From Basidiobolus meristosporus CBS 931.73 (taxonomy: Eukaryota > Basidiobolomycota > Basidiobolomycetes > Basidiobolales > Basidiobolaceae): 23,666 bases of DNA. Under the pieces are notes generated by a model that searched no databases, was not told the DNA's origin, and was given only the letters and a program-made list of their open reading frames with translations. A program made the position numbers and the translations under genes. The DNA lies in NCBI GenBank assembly GCA_002104905.1, contig MCFE01000962.1, positions 1 through 23,666 on the forward strand. The letters are read 5' to 3'. Of the stretch, positions 8,766 through 17,294 are shown one piece after another. How positions within the stretch are numbered: the first letter of the stretch is position 1; every line of letters starts with the position of its first letter.

Positions 8766-9661
8766 AAGATGATTTCTATCGTCAAGTATGAGTCCCGTGG
8801 GTGAGTTTATTGCTTTGAATGCGGCGTCAACGCGGTTGCACAAATTGTTTTCTAGTAGTGTCAGGTGATGAGTATTTGCATGCATAATCTTTCATAGAAA
8901 CGCAAACATATAACGTAGTTGATCTGCATGCAATACAGCCGACAGAGATTTTTCAGAAATTGGTGACGCATTCATAACCACCTTGTCGCTTTTCCGGATG
9001 AGCCCTTTTTAAGGCTAATATTAACTAACACATACATGGAAGCCACTGTGAAAATCTCAGTAACGGCAAAAAGCATGCTTCCTAAATTGAGTATTACACA
9101 CCTACTTTATGCCTTGTGAGCAGGTGTCAGTAAAAGACACATTTGGATGTTCTTATAAAAGCAGATCTCTATCCGTTTGTTACGATATGAATTCCTTGCA
9201 ACCAGGTGCCAATGATAGTGTTGGTCCCAGCAGCCATATGGTGTGTGATTTGTAAGCTGCATTAACCTATTCGCACTGTACATTATCAATTGATACCCCC
9301 ACTACGGTACACAACTACATATTCCTAGCATGCCATGGATCAGCTGTTCCTTCATTATGTAATTATCTAAGCCTCAATTCCAGATCTTGCGAGGATGGTT
9401 GATTTCTAAACCCTAGCCCTAAGTGGTCATGCACTGGGATTGGATTGATCACGTACTTTCTGTATATCAGAACGGATCAGTCTTTATGTAATTGGGCATT
9501 GCATCAGTTAAGCATGCAGCGGCATTGGATCGAGATCATCCATTATTAAATGGGAGGTAGGAGTATTGAGCTCATACAAAGTTATTTGTGAGATAGGTTA
9601 GCAAAACTGCTTAGTGTGTACAGTGGGGTTTTCAGTGTTAAATGTTAGAAGCTGAGTTATC
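8766..9661. other. No intact gene; possible weak repeat remnant
   Basis: No supported coding region. The segment 9190-9290, read on the minus strand, shows weak similarity (scattered blocks such as TATGG-TGCTGG) to plus-strand 12428-12510, which suggests remnants of a shared degenerate element. A telomere-like CCCTAGCCCTAA occurs near 9410-9421. Confidence 0.4.
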
Positions 9662-10486
9662 TTATGGCAGAGATGCAGTGTACGCCAACCACTGGAGCAC
9701 GCGATACAACTCATCCGGGCCTGCTACATCCACTGCATGCTGACACTGCAATCCTCCAACAGCAAAGGCCAGGTCTGCCTTCTTGAGCATCGGTAGGTCG
9801 GAAGATCCGTCCCCAGCAGCGATGACAACTCAGTCAGGAAACTGTTTCTTGAGAGTATCCAAGGCTTTTCCCTTGTTCTCAGAAACTAAGCACAAATCCA
9901 CGTAGCCAGGAGTGGGGACACATCTGAAATCACTATCGGATGCCAACTCCGTGACCTTCCCGCAAACAGCAGCATACACTTGCGGTGAGACATCTCGAAG
10001 ATCAACCGCAAAGCCTGCCACTTTCTCATTCACCCTTAGTTTGCCCCAACCTCGCAATCTGAGATAATTTCGCATCTCCAAAAGATATAAGGAGTAATCT
10101 GGAGTATTGCTAGAGCTGACTTGGCCATCAATACCCAAGATTTCCACGCCACATTCAGATGAGATGGCAGCAAAAACATCGCGGCCAGCGTTCTCGAGTA
10201 GATACCCGAGAGCCTGGGCAGAGTTAATGCAGATAGGAAATTGGTGGTTCAAGGCTCGCAGAAAATCCTTGCGGCTTTCCGTCAGCGACCCCCCAAGACC
10301 GGCAAGTGTGCCATCAAAGTCAAACACTCCTAAGAGCCTGCGGCGGTTCGACCAAAGAAATACTATATCACCAGCTGTCATTATCCGAAGAATATCAGGG
10401 TGGGAAACACACAGCTTGGTCGCTAGCTGGTCTACCTCATATGGTTCAAGCGAGAATGGCAGCAAAGGGATGGAGAGTGATGGCAT
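9662..10486 (-). pseudogene. HAD-superfamily (Cof/IIB-like) phosphatase with an in-frame TGA
   Basis: Read from ATG 10486, which lies 55 nt downstream of a TATA box. Motif I is DFDGTL, whose first Asp is the expected nucleophile. A large alpha/beta cap segment follows, then a motif III-like NKGKAL lysine. An in-frame TGA (9830-9832) stops the chain just before motif IV. The same frame continues with GDGSSDLPML, the Mg-binding motif IV, and runs 55 more codons to TAA at 9662. With the TGA counted as a sense codon the protein is 274 aa, normal for small Cof-type hydrolases that dephosphorylate sugar or cofactor phosphates. The natural substrate cannot be told. A CGA-to-TGA transition is the simplest cause. 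The product as written lacks motif IV and should be inactive unless the stop is read through or spliced out. In-frame codons continue upstream to 10624 but precede the TATA box. Confidence 0.82.
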
Positions 10487-10540
10487 AGATGGGTATAGGT
10501 GCTGGCAGGAAAGGTGGTTGATGATGGGAAAAGCACTCAC

Positions 10541-10548
10541 CTTATATA
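10541..10548 (-). promoter_or_regulatory. Candidate TATA box of the HAD gene
   Basis: TATATAAG on the minus strand, 55 nt upstream of ATG 10486. It argues for that start over the in-frame codons further upstream. Confidence 0.5.
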
Positions 10549-10624
10549 CCCCACAAGTGGACTGTAGTTTCAGAGGACAGGGTCTAACCCACGCTGTGAC
10601 TGGATCGATCTCACTTGTTGTCAC

Positions 10625-11233
10625 ATCTTTGATCTGCAGATATGCTAGCTATTTCCATCTTTATATTGCAAGCTCATTTCCCTATTGTTGTGAGCCAAGA
10701 GTTTATCTGCTTGCATATCAGCACTAGAATTCTTGACGGACTATTGGAGAGTAAAAGATCCAATCGAAAAAATCCAGTGCAAGGCCAAGAGGTGCCATTC
10801 CAAAATACTAACCATCTACAGCTATCCGACTATAAATGAATGCATTACTTCGTTCTCGCTCTCATTTTTTTCCCCAATGTCAGACTTGGCGAGGATCGAC
10901 TGCCATTTCCTATGTGTGGCAAACAATGCCCATGGAATTACTATGAGTACTCCCCAGAGATAGCTTCCAATAGGCGAGTGTGCCAGCCATCGCTATCAGC
11001 CAAACTTCCCATGGTTGATGATGCTAGTGATGTTAGAAGGTGATCGCATGGTACATCTCAGCAGGTGAATCTGAATATAGACATGGACTCCTGTGTTAGT
11101 GTCCTAGTATAGAAGACATACTTCCTAGCGGTCAGCTGAAGAATTGTCCTAACTCTGCTTTGCTTCTTGGGGACCGTAACCTAGATAACCTACGGTATAT
11201 TCGCAATCTAACTGGAAGTTTTTTCTTGGAGAT
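10625..11233. other. No gene seen
   Basis: Several overlapping plus-strand frames of 60-76 codons occur (10642-11043), but none has a recognisable domain and they compete in different frames. I see no RNA gene or repeat. Confidence 0.4.
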
Positions 11234-11997
11234 TTATTGCGTCAACGTAGCTGCAGTATTTGGTGTATTCTGTAGAGTTAGAAGAGCCTCATTCTTTTCC
11301 ACATGGGCTGCTGAACAGGCTCGGATGATCGCCATCCAGGAGCGAACCAACAGATAGCTTGGGATCACAATCCAGATCCCGTTCATAGTGACGAAATAGA
11401 ACCAATAGTAAAGAGGATGAGGGTCGCTGTGAGGGCTTCCCTCGAAGAAGGTTGTAGCAAAGTAAAGAACATCCCCATACAGTTGGCAGATAGAAACCGA
11501 CAAAAGACCTAGGTGGCGACCGGGCGTTTGATTGAATACGCTGTGTAGAGTGCTAGGGGGCCATCCACGCACTAAATCGGCAAACTGTTAGAGCAATTTA
11601 ACACTAAAACTATTAACCCGATGGATCTCACCGCCGTGATTCGCTCCATGTTCAATACAAATGGATCACTGGAAAGGTAGCGGGAATCACCCTTGGAATA
11701 CTCCTTCCAGACCTGACCTAAGACAAATTGATCCCCAGCAAGAGAGGCGTAGTTTTGAATATAGTATCCCTCCAAGCCCACGTGAATAAGCCCAGCAAGT
11801 ACGCACCACATGAATAATAAGCGATCTTGAGTCTAGAGCTTCCTGTTTTCAAGGGCAATTTTTGCTGCTAGCAGAAGAATCGCTCCGAACGAGCCAAAGA
11901 CCACGCTCAGAATGTGCCCTGTTCCACTTGTGTTGGGAACATAATGCGGCAAAGAAAGGTTTCTTGGATAATACGGATGGCTATTGACGGTATTCAT
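11234..11997 (-). pseudogene. EBP-type sterol delta8-delta7 isomerase (EXPERA family), broken
   Basis: EBP proteins are multi-pass ER membrane enzymes that shift the sterol C8-C9 double bond; fungal relatives also occur outside ergosterol synthesis. Exon 1 (11632-11997) starts at ATG 11997 and holds a first membrane helix, the IHVGLEGYY segment with the family His and Glu, GDQF-LGQ-WKEY, DSRYLSSDPF and the MERITA glutamate. A 60-nt intron (11572-11631, GTGAGA...TTTAG, with CTAAC near its 3' end) separates exon 2 (11234-11571), which carries QLYGDVLYFAT, SDPHPLYYWFYFV and MNGIWIVIP. The rebuilt length of about 234 codons matches the roughly 230 aa usual for EBP. Two lesions are visible: an in-frame TAG at codon 55 (11833-11835, probably CAG to TAG) and a one-base deletion near 11522, between the GPLAL block and QLYGD. 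Key residues remain, so decay looks fairly recent. Confidence 0.88.
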
Positions 11998-12024
11998 TGA
12001 TGAACTCGGTCCAGCAAACCCCGG

Positions 12025-12032
12025 CCTTTATA
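12025..12032 (-). promoter_or_regulatory. Candidate TATA box of the EBP-like gene
   Basis: TATAAAGG on the minus strand, about 30 nt before ATG 11997. This is close for a TATA-directed start, so the leader would be very short. Confidence 0.45.
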
Positions 12033-12564
12033 ATGGCCACAGGACGGAGGTTCCTATTCATCCGTCCCGGGCAAACTATTTCTTCCACATTGGCATATGA
12101 AACCGCGATTTAGTTGATATTACTCGTTGAAATTTACTGTGTGCAAGCACGCTTATTAGGTAGTAGCCTTTTCTTGGCGTCTACTTTGTTGTGTTACTTT
12201 TTAGCTGCAATCCTACACGGTCAGGAAGTGCCAACCTACGCCTTGGGATTCGCTGTTTTAAATGAACTGCCTATTCCAACAATGTCTTGATGATGCAAAG
12301 CGTGTTTTGCGTATTCCCACTGTTTTATATGCGGAATATGGAAATACTGGTTAATGTTGTGATCAAATGCTTCTCAACATGCAAATGCATCCAACATTGA
12401 GAGTGAGATTATAAATGGTATAAAAGATTGGGCATCTTGTACTCAGCACATAAACTAGTGTTGTATGGTTGCTGGAGGCCAATGTATAATCACTCACTTA
12501 TTCAGCCAATGGAACTGACCAGCATTATCCTGCTTACAACTGATACCATAGTCAGCTGTATTTC
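12033..12564. other. No gene seen
   Basis: Intergenic sequence with no supported gene. Plus-strand 12428-12510 resembles minus-strand 9190-9290 weakly and may be a degenerate repeat fragment. Confidence 0.4.
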
Positions 12565-12722
12565 TTCAAAAACCCCAGAAGGGGTGGGTAACAATTGCCA
12601 ACAGGTAGTGTCTTTTTCTCAATAACTCATATAAAGATTCCAAGTGCTACAATGATAGCTTTTTACAAGTAAATACAGAGAAGGGTCATTTTGTGAAAGC
12701 CTATAAGATATGTCACTAAGCT
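12565..12722 (+). repeat. Flanking direct repeat, right copy
   Basis: The counterpart of 7228-7390 in the same orientation. It directly precedes Rep-A copy 2, so the gene island is bounded on the right by two different repeats. Confidence 0.6.
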
Positions 12723-12736
12723 TAAGAGGGGTTTTT

Positions 12737-12945
12737 TGTATCCAGGAGAAAAGTGTAATAGAGCTCCCAAACAGTTTAACTTAACCTAAGTGACAACTAA
12801 GTGTAGAATCTTAGAATAGTCAGAAAGTGGCGGAAATATCAGCAGAGAGATTATGGTCTAATATTGGTCTTGTGTATAGCTGGGTTTGGCTACAAAGGCA
12901 ACAGAGTTGGTTTGCAATGCAGGCTAGGCTTGGTGTTCTTGAGTG
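12737..12945 (+). repeat. Rep-A dispersed repeat, copy 2 (partial)
   Basis: Homologous to the first 200 bp or so of copies 1 and 3, from the TTGTATCCAGGAG start through GCAGGCTAGGCTTGGTGTTCTT. It then diverges into unrelated sequence, so it is truncated or belongs to a subfamily with a different 3' part. Confidence 0.75.
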
Positions 12946-13947
12946 TAGGTGTTATAGTAAGGGCTAGGAAAAGGTTAGAAGAGCAGGGGGTCTGGGGGAA
13001 GCAGTCCCCTAGAGAATAAAAAAGCAGGGGCTCTGGGGGATGCAATCTCCCATACTGCTCCAATACTCTTTAAATTCCCTTTGGATTACTTTTCTTTGAT
13101 TCTTGGTTCTGGTCTGTTAGGGTTACAATACCTCCTCCTAACCCTTATCACCCTAACCATAAATGTTTTTACCCTATGATTGGCACTGTGTCTTGTCATA
13201 TAGTGGGCATGTCTGGGCCAATATTGGTCTTCTGCCACTTTCTGTATGCTCTGTATAAGTCTTGATGATTATTTAATTAATAAATTGTTACTTTTGATGC
13301 TATATCTAATAATTAATGGGAATCATCCCAGTCTGGCCACAATCACATATTCAAATAAGCTTTGGGCACCATTAACTCCATGGCCCTAATATGATAAAAA
13401 AAATCATGACCAATGCAAATTTTCTGTAACCTAATTGCTTTTACCATATATAGAGTGTATCTCAAAGTTTAATATAAATTATAGCTATAATAGAAACTTT
13501 GTTTGACACCATTGCAACTACTACTTGTGTTCCATGGGCACATGTATCCTGCAGGGGTCATCAATCATCAGCAATGTGGTAATAAAGTGCTCTTATTTTT
13601 TATCATGGTAGTTTTATATTAGTCCCTAACACACTTTTCCCTATGAAAAATAATTTGTTCCTGCAGGTGGATCAAATCCAGATCAGCCATCAGGATCCCA
13701 TTTGGAAACTGTCACAATACCAGCATCTTGGAATTAGTGACCCTCTTAACAATCTTATGATGGGATCACAACAGTGTTTTGCTAATTTACTGCCAAATAA
13801 AGTTATAAAATTTGACAGAATTTGATTGGTGCTGTGATAATAACTGCATGGCATTGTTGCAGCCTTATTGCACTCTATAACAATTTTAAATGGATCTAAC
13901 TGGCCAAGACATCCAATTGCATTATATGGCAAAAATCTTGATGGTAT
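12946..13947. other. Non-coding; imperfect G-rich duplication, otherwise nothing
   Basis: No gene. Two imperfect 31-32-bp units (12981-13012 and 13022-13052) each contain GCAGGGG-CTGGGGGA-GCA-TC-CC and can fold as G/C-rich hairpins. Isolated telomere-like motifs occur on both strands: TTAGGGTT near 13118 and CCTAACCC near 13138 and 13152. The remainder (13200-13947) is AT-rich with only short, broken frames. Confidence 0.5.
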
Positions 13948-14536
13948 TGTTGTATTCAAGAGTGAAGCATAATAAAACTCTTGAATGAGTTAATTGAACG
14001 TAAGTGATAACTAAGCACAGAATCTTAGAATTGTCAAGGGTGACAGAAATATTAGCAGAGAAGTTCTGGTCTAACATTGGTTTTGTATATAGTTGAGTTG
14101 GGCTATAAAGGCAACAGAGTTGGTTTGCTATACAGGCTAGGCTTGGTGTTCTTGGGAATACTAGATGTGCTAGGCTTGGGTGGAAACTAGAACAGAATTG
14201 CTGAATTCTTAATTTTGCTGAGGCACAATTTTAATTTTGTTGAGACATACACTAAACCAAAAGGCTTAGTAATCTTTATTTATATTTTTCTGATCAAGTT
14301 GAATTAGTAAGCACCAAGAGACTGGACTAATTGAAATCTGTTGGGGTGTTGATAGGTGCATAAGATAAATGAAAAATTGCATCATTAATCAGCTGATGTC
14401 TTGGCAAATGCTAAGTAGTTGGATAAATCTCAGATGACTAATTACTTGGAAAGGCTTAGCAAATCAGTTGAGGACGTAATGACCAAATGAAAATTGATCA
14501 GGTGTGACAGCTAAAAATAGATTCTGAGAAGTGATA
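13948..14536 (+). repeat. Rep-A dispersed repeat, copy 3
   Basis: Collinear with copy 1 from TGTTGTATTCAAGAG to AAAAATAGATTCTGAG, with scattered substitutions. It has no coding frame. Its right end runs into GATAAGGGTTAAGGGG, where the first array element begins, so the retroelement array starts at or inside this copy. Confidence 0.78.
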
Positions 14537-14543
14537 AGGGTTA

Positions 14544-14937
14544 AGGGGGAGGAAAGTCACCAAGTGGTGAAATCTTTATTTACTTATGACAAGTATCTAA
14601 AGAAGCCAAGTTAATCTGAAGTTATTCCTAGAAAGCTAGGTCTGAGTGATATCTTCCTGGTAAGCCAGGTCTGAGAGTTGAGAAGCTGAGTGGCACTATA
14701 TTTCCTAGTTAGCTAGGTCTGAGAGAGGTTTCCTGGAAAGCCAGGCCTGAGAAGTGAGAATCTGAATATATCTGAGCTAAGTTATACTGGTTTGCAGTAG
14801 TTGAATTGTGGCTGGAATGGCCAGTAGACTGGGGGAACTGAGATGAATTTCTGGGCAATCACTGGCCATATTTACTAGGCAAATCTGGCCAATTAGCATT
14901 TCAAGGATTTCAGCCAATCAGAGCCTTTACTTTGCCC
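14544..14937 (-). mobile_element. SINE copy E1, truncated at its 5' end
   Basis: Matches the body and 3' tail of the full SINEs at 19837-20358, 20365-20888 and 20912-21432. It stops at TTTGCCC, where the others continue for roughly 110 bp into their tRNA-like head. The four 14-nt body hairpins are at 14627-14640, 14656-14669, 14704-14717 and 14732-14745. The 3' module is at 14558-14602. It has no Pol III promoter. TTAGGGGG follows at 14938. Confidence 0.85.
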
Positions 14938-14954
14938 TTAGGGGGAGGGAAAGT

Positions 14955-15010
14955 CACCAAGGTAGGTGAAATCTTTATTTGATTTCAGACAAGTCTAACT
15001 ACAAATAAAG
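14955..15010 (-). promoter_or_regulatory. Two-hairpin 3' module, ORF1-element version
   Basis: Hairpin A pairs CTTTATTTG (14973-14981) with CAAATAAAG (15002-15010), 9 perfect base pairs, with a nested AGAC/GTCT. Hairpin B is CACC/GGTG with a 6-nt loop (14955-14968). The LINE and SINE copies keep the same order and spacing with other bases. Recognition by the LINE reverse transcriptase is inferred. Confidence 0.7.
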
Positions 15011-15067
15011 AAGCCAGCTGGGAATAGAAAATTCCCAAAGTAAACACTAAGTTGAATATGAATAAAT

Positions 15068-15517
15068 CTAGGCTAAAGTTAAGGCAGTATCCCAGAGTAC
15101 ACTGGAGTTCAGGCTCATGGGGGAGTGAAGTAGATAAGCTTGAGAGATATAATGATCTTTGAGGAAGTGGGTAACAGCAGGTGAAGGGGAGTTTTTGATA
15201 AGTGAAGTGAATCTTGAGAGCATATATTCCTCTAATGAGATGGTCTTGTAAACTGGAGAATCAGGAAACTCTTTAAAGGCATGGTCAGTAGGCTCCCAGT
15301 AAAACTGGTCAGAGACATTTTGAGAGAATTGCTTAGCAATACTTTTGTCAAGTACTACCTCCAGAGTGTGATGGTTGATAAATCTCACGTTAACAATCTT
15401 GGATATATTGTAACCTTGTTGCTTGAGATACATCCTATGCTCAGATATAGGAATAAACTCCACATTGGTAAAGTAGCAGACAGCCCAGTCAGTAGCAGGA
15501 GGCAAATCAGAGGTGGC
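15068..15517 (-). CDS. C-terminal fragment of an ORF1-type (RRM-like) retroelement protein
   Basis: About 150 residues open from the truncation point to a TAG at 15068. The first 60 residues or so resemble the small RNA-binding fold seen in ORF1 proteins of fungal LINEs: an aromatic VCYFTNVEF strand, ISKIVNVRFI, then a strand LEVVLDKS. The remaining part is helical with no motif I recognise. The first codons in this frame lie in neighbouring LINE tail sequence (a TTG at 15538), so the native start is lost. In LINEs such proteins coat the RNA and act as chaperones. The assignment rests on pattern resemblance only. Confidence 0.45.
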   Translation of the reverse strand, partial: ATSDLPPATDWAVCYFTNVEFIPISEHRMYLKQQGYNISKIVNVRFINHHTLEVVLDKSIAKQFSQNVSDQFYWEPTDHAFKEFPDSPVYKTISLEEYMLSRFTSLIKNSPSPAVTHFLKDHYISQAYLLHSPMSLNSSVLWDTALTLA

Positions 15518-16265
15518 AGGGGGGGAGACAGTCACCAACAGGAGAGATCTTTATTTCAGTTGAAACAAAGAAGACAGCACTACTGTTGTAGCTTTGATAC
15601 AAGAGTGTGTAGTTGAGGGGAATTTGTAGGTAAGTTAATAACAAGTGATGATAGTTCTTCAGTGCTCAAGACACTGTTCAGTGGGAGGGGGGGTAGCAAG
15701 AGAGGTAAGAATGACTTGTGAACAACTTTAATGAGGGGAATATGACAAGGATTGATATTCATCATAAAGGGAGTGTGCTGCTGCAGATATTGCTGCCAAA
15801 GGTCTGTCAAGTACTTCAGGTAGGCCAGCTTGGGTTTTTCTGACTGCAGAATATAATGAGCAAACTCTTGACTTCAGGATCTCCAAGTATAGTTCTCCAG
15901 CAGGAGCCAGGTGTAGTGTGGTGTGTTCTCTTCCAGGCCTTATTCAGTGGGTTGTTGCAGTTGTGAAGTCTGAGGTATAATCTGGTTCTAAGGTAGAGAA
16001 GTCTGATCTTATAGGGTATAAACCCAAAAGCACCAAGAATAGCATGTCTGTAGGGGCATTCAGGCAGATGAGGCACCAAGGAGGTAATGCACCATACTGC
16101 AAACTTGTCAAGCTTAGTGCAGTCTCTAGAAGTAAGAGAGAGAAGTGGTAAGCCAAATTCCAGGACAGGGAAGACAAACTGCTTGAGTAGAAGGAGGCAG
16201 CTGGGAGCTGAAGTTGTAGGAGGAGTAACAGCCAGTAGCTTGTGGAGTGCCTGTCTTGCCAGGAT
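15518..16265 (-). mobile_element. LINE copy E3, 5'-truncated and degenerate
   Basis: Contains the last 750 bp or so of the LINE seen whole at 17285-19836, ending at CCAGGAT where TTAGGG (16266-16271) begins. Its tail hairpin B is damaged (CACC opposite GGAG at 15533-15544), whereas hairpin A (15549-15570) is intact. It is more diverged than the other LINE copies, consistent with an older insertion. Confidence 0.9.
15580..16265 (-). pseudogene. LINE ORF2 C-terminal fragment, frameshifted
   Basis: Encodes the C-terminal 220 residues or so of the LINE protein, downstream of the reverse transcriptase core. The frame breaks near 15868: the intact copies read CAAACTTCTTG and this one CAAACTCTTG, with further changes beside it. 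The upstream piece then ends early at 15816, and the original C-terminus lies in a separate frame (15580-15810). It is non-functional. Confidence 0.9.
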
Positions 16266-16271
16266 TTAGGG
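16266..16271 (+). repeat. Telomeric hexamer at the E3/E4 junction
   Basis: Exactly TTAGGG between the truncated 5' end of E3 and the G-rich terminus of E4. The same motif recurs at most other junctions of the array. Confidence 0.75.
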
Positions 16272-16495
16272 AGGGGGGGAGACAGTCACCAACAGGTGAA
16301 ATCTTTATTTCAGCTGAAACAAAGAAGCCAGCGCTACTGTTGTAGCTTTGATACAAGAGTGTGTAGCTGAGGGGAATTTGTAGGTAAGTTAATAAGAAGT
16401 GATGATAGTTCTTCAGTGCTCAAGACACTGTTCAGTGGGAAGGGGGGTAGCAAGAGAGGTAAGAATGACTTGTGAATAACATTAATGAGGGGAAT
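16272..16495 (-). mobile_element. LINE copy E4, extreme 3' fragment
   Basis: Only the last 220 bp or so of the LINE: the 3' module (16287-16323) and the final 54 codons or so (stop at 16334-16336). Homology stops after GGGGAAT at 16495, and unrelated sequence starting TGTTGTGTTGTA follows with no telomeric repeat at this end. Confidence 0.88.
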
Positions 16496-17184
16496 TGTTG
16501 TGTTGTATTATGATTAGTTTGGGGCTTGTTCTACAATGTAGAGACTAATCAACAATATACAACAACTTCCAGTATGCTAATACTGAAATAGTTTATTGGG
16601 AGTTTGATATACCAATAGAAGATATAACTTTCACTAATTTCCTCAATCTTGGGCTCAAAATATACTGTAGGCAGTGTTTATCACTTCTACAGCAGTGTTC
16701 TGACCTTCTGTCGACTAATGGGCTTATTTACTTTTATAGTAACTTTTCCTTATTTGGAGGTCACTTTCCTTTCTGAGAAAATATTTCCTAATATGGAAAT
16801 TTTGAACTCCCCTTTAACCTAAAGGGGTGTGTTGTAGAAGTCTCTAAAGGGGTCTTTAGACCTAAAGGGGTGTCTAAAGGGGTGTCTTTAGAGTAAAGGG
16901 GCTTCTTGTAGTGGTCTCTAAAGTGGACTTTACACTAAAGGGGTGCCTAAAGGGGCTTCTTTAGAGTAAAGGGGTTTCTTAAAGGGGTCTCTAAAGGGGT
17001 CTTTAGACTAAAGGGGTGTCTAAAGGGGTGTCTTTAGAGTAAAGGGGCTTCTTAGAGGGGACTTTTCCGACAGAAAAGTGGTAGTTTCTTGTAGAACTTA
17101 GATTGGATTCTTGTGGGCTTTGCAGTCTCTTTACTGATGTAGTACCGATCAAAGTCAGAATACTCAACAGTGCAAGTGATGCAG
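16496..17184. other. Unassigned insert within the array: hairpins and G-rich minisatellite
   Basis: No gene. It opens with TGTTG TGTTGT and a long imperfect hairpin: 16502-16508 with 16557-16563, and 16511-16518 with 16544-16551. It holds the TAAAGGGG minisatellite and then a perfect ACTTTTC/GAAAAGT hairpin (17061-17079). The TG-rich start and ACTCAACA near 17162-17169 recall an LTR, but the flanking five bases do not match, so I do not call one. TTAGGG at 17185-17190 ends the segment. Confidence 0.5.
16820..17057 (+). repeat. TAAAGGGG minisatellite
   Basis: Thirteen exact TAAAGGGG octamers plus one variant in about 240 bp, separated by short TCTTTAGA- or TGTC-type spacers. A higher-order unit repeats at a spacing of about 147 bp (16841 and 16988). 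GGGG runs recur every 10-25 nt on the same strand as TTAGGG, giving clear G-quadruplex potential. Confidence 0.88.
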
Positions 17185-17189
17185 TTAGG

Positions 17190-17272
17190 GGGGATGATCA
17201 TCACCAAAGGGTGAAATCTTTATTTAAATAATAAATAAAGAAGCCAAGTTTGAATATGAATATCTGAGATGC
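17190..17272 (-). mobile_element. Mini-element E5: little more than a 3' module
   Basis: An 83-bp unit between TTAGGG (17185-17190) and TTAGGGTTAGGG (17273-17284). It contains the GGCTTCTTT box, hairpin A and hairpin B, plus about 30 bp (ATTCATATTCAA) resembling the same region of E2. It is best read as a severely 5'-truncated E2-like copy or a deletion derivative. No coding capacity. Confidence 0.7.
17202..17240 (-). promoter_or_regulatory. Two-hairpin 3' module, mini-element version
   Basis: Hairpin A: CTTTATTTA (17218-17226) with TAAATAAAG (17232-17240), 9 perfect pairs and a 5-nt loop. Hairpin B: CACC/GGTG with loop AAAG (17202-17213). The outer end reads GATGATCAT where the LINE has GAGACAGT. 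Confidence 0.7.
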
Positions 17273-17284
17273 TTAGGGTTAGGG
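17273..17284 (+). repeat. Telomeric repeat at the E5/E6 junction, (TTAGGG)2
   Basis: Two exact TTAGGG units followed by extra G's that merge with the LINE terminus. The G-rich strand runs left to right, as at the other junctions. Confidence 0.85.
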
Positions 17285-17294
17285 GGGAGACAGT

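Larger units (their letters stand above)
14941..15517 (-). mobile_element. ORF1-bearing element E2 with its own array-type 3' tail
   Basis: Shares the two-hairpin 3' module (14955-15010) with the LINE and SINE but is otherwise unrelated in sequence. It encodes the C-terminal part of a different protein (15068-15517) with no reverse transcriptase between that protein and the tail. It is cut at its 5' end, where LINE fragment E3 begins. It could be a half-LINE that encodes only an ORF1-type protein, or an ORF1 segment joined to a tail by template switching. Confidence 0.7.

Noticed and set aside
9107-9289. 60-codon minus-strand frame as a gene
   Set aside because: It has no domain. Weak similarity to 12428-12510 suggests a degenerate repeat rather than a gene, and that similarity is itself marginal.
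10107-10727. 206-codon plus-strand frame
   Set aside because: It is antisense to the HAD-phosphatase gene, whose motifs are unmistakable.
10642-11043. Overlapping plus-strand frames of 65-76 codons
   Set aside because: They compete in different frames, show no domain, and have no promoter or splice signals that favour one.
16820-17057. CRISPR-like array
   Set aside because: Repeats are 8 bp with variable 3-12-bp spacers and a higher-order period. This is a minisatellite in a eukaryotic context.
16496-17169. Solo LTR starting TGTTGT and ending CAACA
   Set aside because: The flanking 5-bp sequences (GGAAT and GTGCA) do not match, and no second copy is in the window, so the boundaries are unsupported.
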